A stretch of DNA of 64,000 nucleotides from Blattamonas nauphoetae (taxonomy: Eukaryota > Preaxostyla > Oxymonadida), in contig JARBJD010000018.1 of the NCBI GenBank assembly GCA_033064195.1, positions 1 through 64,000 on the forward strand, in the 5' to 3' direction. Shown here in pieces: positions 58,285-64,000 of this stretch. Every line of letters begins with the position of its first letter. Positions within the stretch are counted from its first letter, which is position 1. Below the pieces are notes generated by a model. That model did no database searches. It saw nothing but the letters and a program-made list of their open reading frames with translations, and was not told the origin of the DNA. The position numbers and the translations under genes are program-made.

Positions 58285-58461
58285 GATGGAGTGGACCTGA
58301 TCTGACCCTTCATCTTGGAAAAGACCTGTACTCATACAAAAATCTATCAAAGAGGCTTTGGAAATTGAAATTCGAGGGTTCAGACGAATCTATTGCTCAT
58401 CATGTTCATATATTATCATCAACCTAACTGATGGTTTCACATGAAATGAAGTTCTCTCCAA

Positions 58462-58482
58462 TATCAAATAATGGGACGATCC
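58462..58482 (+). promoter_or_regulatory. Conserved upstream motif, copy F
   Basis: Reads TATCAAATAATGGGACGATCC. GATC ends 30 nt before the ATG at 58511, as in B and D. The 14-mer ATAATGGGACGATC also occurs next to the starts of genes E and G but in the opposite orientation relative to those genes. Confidence 0.55.
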
Positions 58483-58510
58483 TATCACAGATTAATTCAA
58501 ACATCGAACA

Positions 58511-61500
58511 ATGATTGTCTTTCATCTGCTAACTGCCACACTCGCACATACAATAGCTTCGGGTGGGAAGGAGACAGAAACTATATCCATCCACCTCTTC
58601 CTGGACGAGCATTTCCAAAAATCCAACTCTGAGAATCGAAATGGAAATGATATTATCCATCTTCCAAATGGCATCTTCTCTTCATGTGGATACCCAGTGA
58701 TTTCAAGGACGTTGACCCTGGAAGGAATGAAGACAGAACTCCATATCTCTGTTGAACAGAACGCTCTCGAAACTGAAACTGAAAATGGAGTTGATATGTC
58801 CAGTGCTGATGAGGATTGGCAGCTGTCGATCTTCAGGATTCGAAATTCGACAGTTTCACTGACATCACTTTGCCTTCACAGCGAAGAACGCTCCTCTCTG
58901 ATTGCGTCAGTTTCATCGTCATTTGTGAGAGTGTCGGAGAGTGATATTCGCTCAAACGGGATGAACTCTCCGTTTGTGATGCTGGGCGGGAGGACAGATG
59001 GACAATCAGGTGATCTTGGAAGTTGTCTGGATGTGTGGAACTGTCGTCACATTTCGTCGTCGCTGTTGTCTCTTGTGCCTCTTGCGGAACTCTCTCGCAA
59101 GTCGGATCACACAGTGAATGCTGGAAAAGGATGGACAACAATTGAAGAAAGTGGATTTGCTTCTTCAATTCGGATATCAGCTGGCTCACTTTCGATTTGT
59201 GATTGTTGCTTGACATTTGGGACAGGCCCTCTGATTGGTTTTGGAAGTGGGATGGAGGTGAGAGAACTGGGTGTGGACGACGTGGTGTCGCGTTTGAAGG
59301 TGTCATCGCAGCTGATGAGGAGCCAGATTCTGAACACGACGAACACTCCATCCAACGTAAAAGTTGACGAACTGTTCGGGATGGAGTTGACTCAGGTTGT
59401 GACTGGCAACCGAGTCTGTTCTTGCACGAACCATCTTTATGGAACAGCGTGTGTGGACATGAATGCGAACGTGATGGGAAGTCTTCTGAGTCTGAACACT
59501 TCGTTCTGGTCGTGCTTGACCGACACTCCAACCCATCTCGGCCAACACTTCAAAACCCAACAACGACCCACCCAATCGACTGCTTTCTTCAAACTGTGCA
59601 CATTCAAAGACTGCTCCTCGTCATCATCATATGGTAGTGCCATCAACGTCGACCAAACATGCTCTCTTCTCGTCGAAGAGACTTCATTCAAAGCTTGTCG
59701 AGAAGCTCCGAACAGCTTTAGTGGTGGTAGTGCGATTTACTTCAAAGCATCGATCGGAGCCACATTTTCTGCAAAGTCGTCGTCTTTCGAAAGTTGCTCG
59801 TGTACAATGGGGGGTGGGTCAGTCGCTCTCACTCGTGCATTATCAGCGACTCTGTTCAACTGTGTTTTCATCGATTCCCAGTCAAAGTCGTATGGTGGTT
59901 GTCTCTATCTCGGTCAGTGGGACGCTGTGTCGACATCGTCATCGATCACAGATTGTCTCTTCGAGAACTGCAGGACAACTGTCACCGACCCAAACAACCC
60001 GTACAGTGGAGGTGCACTGTACTTCATCGAAGCTGTCAGTTTTCAGCTCAATTTTGTCACTTTTCGAGGAAACAAAGCAGCAATGAATCCTGGCAACGAC
60101 ATCATGTTTGCTGGTAAGCCTACTCCTTTGATCACATCTGAGCGGATGGTTGGATGCACGTCAACGTCTCACTCTCCTCGACTGCGAGTGTTTGAAGAAG
60201 CAGCAGGCAAAAATGATCTTCTCCCAACTCCAACAACGACTCCCTCAATTGTTTTGTGTAAGGCAACAAGTGATTCAGACCCTGCGGAATTCACTCTGAC
60301 GATGAGCGAGCCGATCACTGGAACAGTTCTGGTGCTGATTGACAATTCTGGTGGGACAAGAACACCAACAAGCGACCAGGCACCGAACATTGGACGAGTG
60401 CTCTCTTTCTCATTCGACAATTCTGACACAAGTTCGTGTCGTGTTTTGCTTGGTGAGAATAACCTTGTCCAAACTCCCATCGACGCTTATAAAGTGAAGA
60501 CATCGTCGTTTGTTAACAGTTTCATTCTCTCAGTCAACTGTGTTCTTGACGAAAGCGAGGAGAATACATTGATCACCATTTCTGGTCGGAGCATCCCGTC
60601 TGGTGTCGTCCATGTCACTCTCTCCGACAACACCGTCCTCGCCTTTGAATTCCTACCAAACCAGTCAATCTCCGAAGTGTTGACTGTCCCTCTGACTGAG
60701 AAATCACAAAAGTTGAGATATGGAGAGACCTACAGAATCGTCAGTGCTCAATCCCAAGCTCAGCCTAACCACCCAATCACTGTGCCATCTCTCATCAACA
60801 TCATCATCCCCAACCCGCCTCGTCTGACAACACTCAACGAAGCAGAATATGACTCAGCTCTGAAGACAGTCAGGATCAGCCTGGAAGGAGTGAATCTGGA
60901 AGGGACTTACAAAGTGACACTGTCAGTGAATGGAACCTTAGAGACAGTGACGATTGATGTTTTGTTCAGTTCGTCTCAAGGACAACTTTTCGGAATCCTG
61001 TTCGACACCGACACCCCAACGAATGTGAACGTGTCATTCAACACTCGATATGAGATCGTCGAGGTGAAGAAAGGTGATGTGAAAGTGATTTGTATGAAAG
61101 GTCTTTCATTCGCGACTATTGCTGAGCCAACTCGTCTTCTGAAGTTGACAGTGAAAGGAACGGATGAACAGAAGAAGACGGTGAAGTTGGAGATGACAGG
61201 ACGAGTGTTGGACACAACATCGACCTACAAAGTTGGACTGAGCATTTCTGAGACACTGAAGCACACAGTTGAGATGAGATTGAACAGCACTACGGGATTG
61301 TGGGAAGGGTCAGCGTTGTTGAATCCATCAAGTTCGGCAGAGCTGGAATATGGAAAGACGTACGAGGTGAGTTCGTTCCAGAAAGGAGTCAGCACAACTG
61401 AGCTATTGTTCGAAGCAAACTCGATCGAAATGATTGCCGAACCATCTCGACTGGTGAAGGTTGAGTCGAATGATGCAGATGGACTGAACTCGACGACTCT

Positions 61501-64000
61501 CACTCTCTTCACTCTCGCACTGACAATCGGAGCAGAATACACACTCGAACTGAAAGGCACACCTCTTGACTCGTCATCAAATTCTTCTCACGTGGTTCCT
61601 TTGTCGTACATCGCCACATCGCAGCCAACACACTCCTTCCCTCTCTCGCTGTATCCGACTGATGGAGCAGATTTGAAATATGGCCACAGGTATTCGGTGG
61701 ATTGGATGAAGACTGGAGGTACCTCAACCATCATCGAGATTAATGACTGCTCCTTCTCCACTCCCGTCATGCCAGAACGGCTTGTGAAGGTGTTATGTGA
61801 TGGGACATTCTCCGACACGAATCAGAAAACGATTGCTGTGACATTCGAATCGCTGGGCTTGAAATCGTTGACTGAGCATTGGATTGTTTTGAATTCAACA
61901 GCCACAGATGAAGTGCCCTCTCACACAAAGACTCTGAAATTGACGACCGATGCGAATGGCCTTCTGGCTTCTCACACAGCAGTTCTGTTCCCCAGAAAGA
62001 CAGACTCAGATGAACTCGAGGGACAACTGGAGTTTGGGATGACATACACAGTGGATGGATTCTCACGAGGAGTGGACTCTGTTCTCTTTGACACTGAACA
62101 CATCACTGTGACGACACCTCTGGAACCAGCTCGGTTGACCGAGATTTCGTGCACTGGATCAACAGACCAAAAGAAGAAGGCGACACTCTCAATGAAGGGA
62201 TGGATGATGAGAACTGATGAGACATACACGCTCACGCTGAAAGTGAAAGACATGACAAGCAACACTCGACCGACGGTCGAACTGAGGTTCGCATCATCTG
62301 AAAGTGGATCAGGATCAGCTGTTCTCTTCTCGACAACATCAACCGAGGTTCAACTGAATTACAACACAACATACGAAGTGATTGGAGTGACTGACTCGAC
62401 TCTGACATCAATTCTATTCGAAGATGGACTGTCGTTCACAACGATTGCTGAGCCGACACGTCTTGTGACGATGGAATTTGGATACGATGATGCGAAGAAG
62501 AATGCGTTGATTCGGATGACAGGCCGAGTTTTGGATTCTACGAAGGAATACGAGATTGAGCTTCGTGATTCTGGAAACCAGAAGAAAACGATTGAAATGA
62601 GATTCAACCCGAAATTGTCTGAATGGGAAGGATCAGCGATTCTGTATTCGCAGTCTGGATCAGTGGAGCTGGAATATGGGATGACATATTCCGTGAGTGG
62701 ATTCAAGACGAAAGGGGAGCCATCACCACATCTTTATGAAGTCCTCACAATCACGATTGAGAATGAGCCAAGCCGAATTGAAGGAGTGTCGCGAGTGCTG
62801 GATGGAAAGAAGTCGAGGATGATTGTTTCTTTGTCAGGCCGAGAATTGAAGAGTGGGATGGGAAAGATTGGAGTTTGTGGAGGGAGTTCGAAATGGACAT
62901 CAGAGACTGAGATAGTTTCTGGTTCAGATGGGAAATGGACGACACAATTTCTGGTTGGCTTCTCAGAAAGCTCGACTGTTCTTGAATATGGATCGACATA
63001 CACACTGCGTGGATTGGATGGGAGTGCGTTCTTCGTGAACGATGGAATCACAATCACAGTTCCCCATCCTCCCGTTGTGAGCTCGATGATCCCAGAATTG
63101 AACACAAGCACGCACAGTTCGTTCCGTGTTGTGATGTCTGGATCTGATTTGCCAGCGTCCGGTTCTTTCACCGCGTCATTCTCTGAAAGTGCTGGAACAT
63201 TTGTGATTTCGTTGTCGGAATCATCGGAATGGAGATCGGACTGGATTGTGGTTTCGAAGCAAAGCGCATTCGAGTTCAACAAGACATACACGCTGACATC
63301 GCTGATTGACTCGTCTTCTGGATCTGCTGATCATCTGTTGTGTTCCGGAGTGACGATGACAACACCTCTCGGACCGACTTTGACTGGATTGGGAGGAGTG
63401 TCTCTGACAGGTGCTTCGCTTGATTGTGTGTCGATTGTTGTGAATGTTGCTCGAATTGTTGCCGACACATTCGAAGTTTCATTGTTGGATGTTGATGACG
63501 CTTGGAAAGTGCCGATCCCGTTGTCGATCTCTTTCTCGTCATGCGATGCGACTGAAGGAGTGATAACACACTCTGTGAGCTGGGACTCTGCGCTGCAATA
63601 TGGTCATCGATACGAGATTGATTCGATGTCGAGTTCGACGATGTCTGTCTCAATTCCGTCTCCAATTATCTTCGAAGTCCCTGTGATGTCGTCCTTTGAC
63701 AACGTCTCGATTGTTCTCAACTCCATCAACACCTTCATCCGCATCCAGCTGTTCGGAAATGGTCTTGTTGGGAAATATGCAGTGACACTCACATCTAATT
63801 TCTCATTCATCGTCACTGCTGAGTCTTCCACATCAGCTGTATCTGAAGAAATGGCACTTGGATGGCCAGACAGCCTTGCATTCGACACTCCATTCTCCAT
63901 CCAATCCATCGTGTCGACGATTCCGGATTCGAGCATTTTCTTGAATGGTTCACTGTCATTCACAACTCCGAAGAAGCAAGATTCACTGTCTCTGTTTGTG
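58511..64000 (+). CDS. Beta-helix surface protein, copy F, 3' end beyond window
   Basis: The frame is open without a stop from the ATG at 58511 to the last base, 1,830 codons, the longest gene here. Signal peptide MIVFHLLTATLAHTIASGGK. The N-terminal beta-helix region runs to about residue 560 (HLPNGIFSSCGYPV, NPYSGGALYFIEAVSFQLNF). About eleven Ig/IPT-like modules of about 100 residues then follow, each opening with a PxRL-type boundary (PTRLLKLTVKG, PSRLVKVESN, PERLVKVLCD, PARLTEISCT, PTRLVTMEFG). The second helix region is just starting at the edge (SLFV). By homology to B and D, a transmembrane segment and pseudokinase lobe should lie to the right; this is inference. It is the only undamaged member of the A/B/D/F group here. 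Confidence 0.88.
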   Translation, partial: MIVFHLLTATLAHTIASGGKETETISIHLFLDEHFQKSNSENRNGNDIIHLPNGIFSSCGYPVISRTLTLEGMKTELHISVEQNALETETENGVDMSSADEDWQLSIFRIRNSTVSLTSLCLHSEERSSLIASVSSSFVRVSESDIRSNGMNSPFVMLGGRTDGQSGDLGSCLDVWNCRHISSSLLSLVPLAELSRKSDHTVNAGKGWTTIEESGFASSIRISAGSLSICDCCLTFGTGPLIGFGSGMEVRELGVDDVVSRLKVSSQLMRSQILNTTNTPSNVKVDELFGMELTQVVTGNRVCSCTNHLYGTACVDMNANVMGSLLSLNTSFWSCLTDTPTHLGQHFKTQQRPTQSTAFFKLCTFKDCSSSSSYGSAINVDQTCSLLVEETSFKACREAPNSFSGGSAIYFKASIGATFSAKSSSFESCSCTMGGGSVALTRALSATLFNCVFIDSQSKSYGGCLYLGQWDAVSTSSSITDCLFENCRTTVTDPNNPYSGGALYFIEAVSFQLNFVTFRGNKAAMNPGNDIMFAGKPTPLITSERMVGCTSTSHSPRLRVFEEAAGKNDLLPTPTTTPSIVLCKATSDSDPAEFTLTMSEPITGTVLVLIDNSGGTRTPTSDQAPNIGRVLSFSFDNSDTSSCRVLLGENNLVQTPIDAYKVKTSSFVNSFILSVNCVLDESEENTLITISGRSIPSGVVHVTLSDNTVLAFEFLPNQSISEVLTVPLTEKSQKLRYGETYRIVSAQSQAQPNHPITVPSLINIIIPNPPRLTTLNEAEYDSALKTVRISLEGVNLEGTYKVTLSVNGTLETVTIDVLFSSSQGQLFGILFDTDTPTNVNVSFNTRYEIVEVKKGDVKVICMKGLSFATIAEPTRLLKLTVKGTDEQKKTVKLEMTGRVLDTTSTYKVGLSISETLKHTVEMRLNSTTGLWEGSALLNPSSSAELEYGKTYEVSSFQKGVSTTELLFEANSIEMIAEPSRLVKVESNDADGLNSTTLTLFTLALTIGAEYTLELKGTPLDSSSNSSHVVPLSYIATSQPTHSFPLSLYPTDGADLKYGHRYSVDWMKTGGTSTIIEINDCSFSTPVMPERLVKVLCDGTFSDTNQKTIAVTFESLGLKSLTEHWIVLNSTATDEVPSHTKTLKLTTDANGLLASHTAVLFPRKTDSDELEGQLEFGMTYTVDGFSRGVDSVLFDTEHITVTTPLEPARLTEISCTGSTDQKKKATLSMKGWMMRTDETYTLTLKVKDMTSNTRPTVELRFASSESGSGSAVLFSTTSTEVQLNYNTTYEVIGVTDSTLTSILFEDGLSFTTIAEPTRLVTMEFGYDDAKKNALIRMTGRVLDSTKEYEIELRDSGNQKKTIEMRFNPKLSEWEGSAILYSQSGSVELEYGMTYSVSGFKTKGEPSPHLYEVLTITIENEPSRIEGVSRVLDGKKSRMIVSLSGRELKSGMGKIGVCGGSSKWTSETEIVSGSDGKWTTQFLVGFSESSTVLEYGSTYTLRGLDGSAFFVNDGITITVPHPPVVSSMIPELNTSTHSSFRVVMSGSDLPASGSFTASFSESAGTFVISLSESSEWRSDWIVVSKQSAFEFNKTYTLTSLIDSSSGSADHLLCSGVTMTTPLGPTLTGLGGVSLTGASLDCVSIVVNVARIVADTFEVSLLDVDDAWKVPIPLSISFSSCDATEGVITHSVSWDSALQYGHRYEIDSMSSSTMSVSIPSPIIFEVPVMSSFDNVSIVLNSINTFIRIQLFGNGLVGKYAVTLTSNFSFIVTAESSTSAVSEEMALGWPDSLAFDTPFSIQSIVSTIPDSSIFLNGSLSFTTPKKQDSLSLFV

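Noticed and set aside
58833-63963. Many minus-strand ORFs of 60-230 codons opposite copy F
   Set aside because: They are antisense shadows of the plus-strand frame, which is open for the whole 5.5 kb and homologous to A, B and D. The same shadows recur opposite each paralogue.
1-64000. Bacterial contamination, suggested by dense long ORFs and prokaryote-like proteins
   Set aside because: Spliceosomal introns interrupt several genes with conserved domains, and the mobile elements and gene family are of eukaryotic type.

Overview
The window is nuclear DNA of a protist, most probably an oxymonad (Preaxostyla) close to Blattamonas. This is an inference from four things. Single genes carry several short GT-AG introns, for example a serpin with five and a TMEM62-like gene with five. 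Stops are standard. There is an anaerobe-type flavodoxin-ferredoxin protein. A large paralogous family of beta-helix membrane proteins and ARM-like helical proteins dominates. No database search was possible.

Layout. 1-5.3 kb is a decayed minus-strand locus (unrecognised) split by a 0.8-kb pyrimidine-rich tandem repeat. 6.0-9.9 kb is a truncated beta-helix pseudogene (copy A). 11.2-12.8 kb is an intact six-exon intracellular serpin. 13.1-15.4 kb holds two 0.93-kb TIR elements of one family. 15.6-20.6 kb (minus, copy B) and 20.7-24.9 kb (plus, gene C) are a divergent pair of beta-helix/transmembrane/pseudokinase genes. 25.4-29.9 kb holds two ARM-like helical protein genes. 30.0-31.3 kb is a fused relic of a gene C-like paralogue. 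31.67-41.6 kb is a second copy of the serpin-tail/spacer/beta-helix-kinase block (copy D), interrupted by a 2.9-kb TIR element with unknown proteins. 41.8-47.2 kb holds a Ser/Pro-rich gene, a flavodoxin-ferredoxin gene and an intron-bearing unknown gene invaded by a 1.87-kb TIR element. 47.8-54.3 kb holds three beta-helix membrane genes without a kinase domain (E intact, G interrupted by a 484-bp TIR element, H fragmentary). 54.6-58.3 kb is a TMEM62-like metallophosphoesterase. From 58.5 kb to the right edge runs copy F, an uninterrupted beta-helix gene of at least 1,830 codons.

How they fit together. The beta-helix proteins share a secretion signal, a right-handed beta-helix-like N-terminal region, a variable array of about 100-residue Ig/IPT-like modules (about 3, 4, 7 and 11 in copies B, A, D and F), a second helix-like region, one transmembrane segment and, in B, C and D, a cytoplasmic pseudokinase C-lobe. 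They look like cell-surface receptors or adhesins. Only E, C and F are unbroken here. A, B, D and G carry one to a few lesions each, so the locus resembles a reservoir of surface-gene variants. A conserved upstream motif lies 30-31 nt before the ATG in A, B, D and F and probably marks their core promoter.

Four TIR-bounded insertions were mapped with target-site duplications. For three of them a paralogous empty site is visible inside the window.
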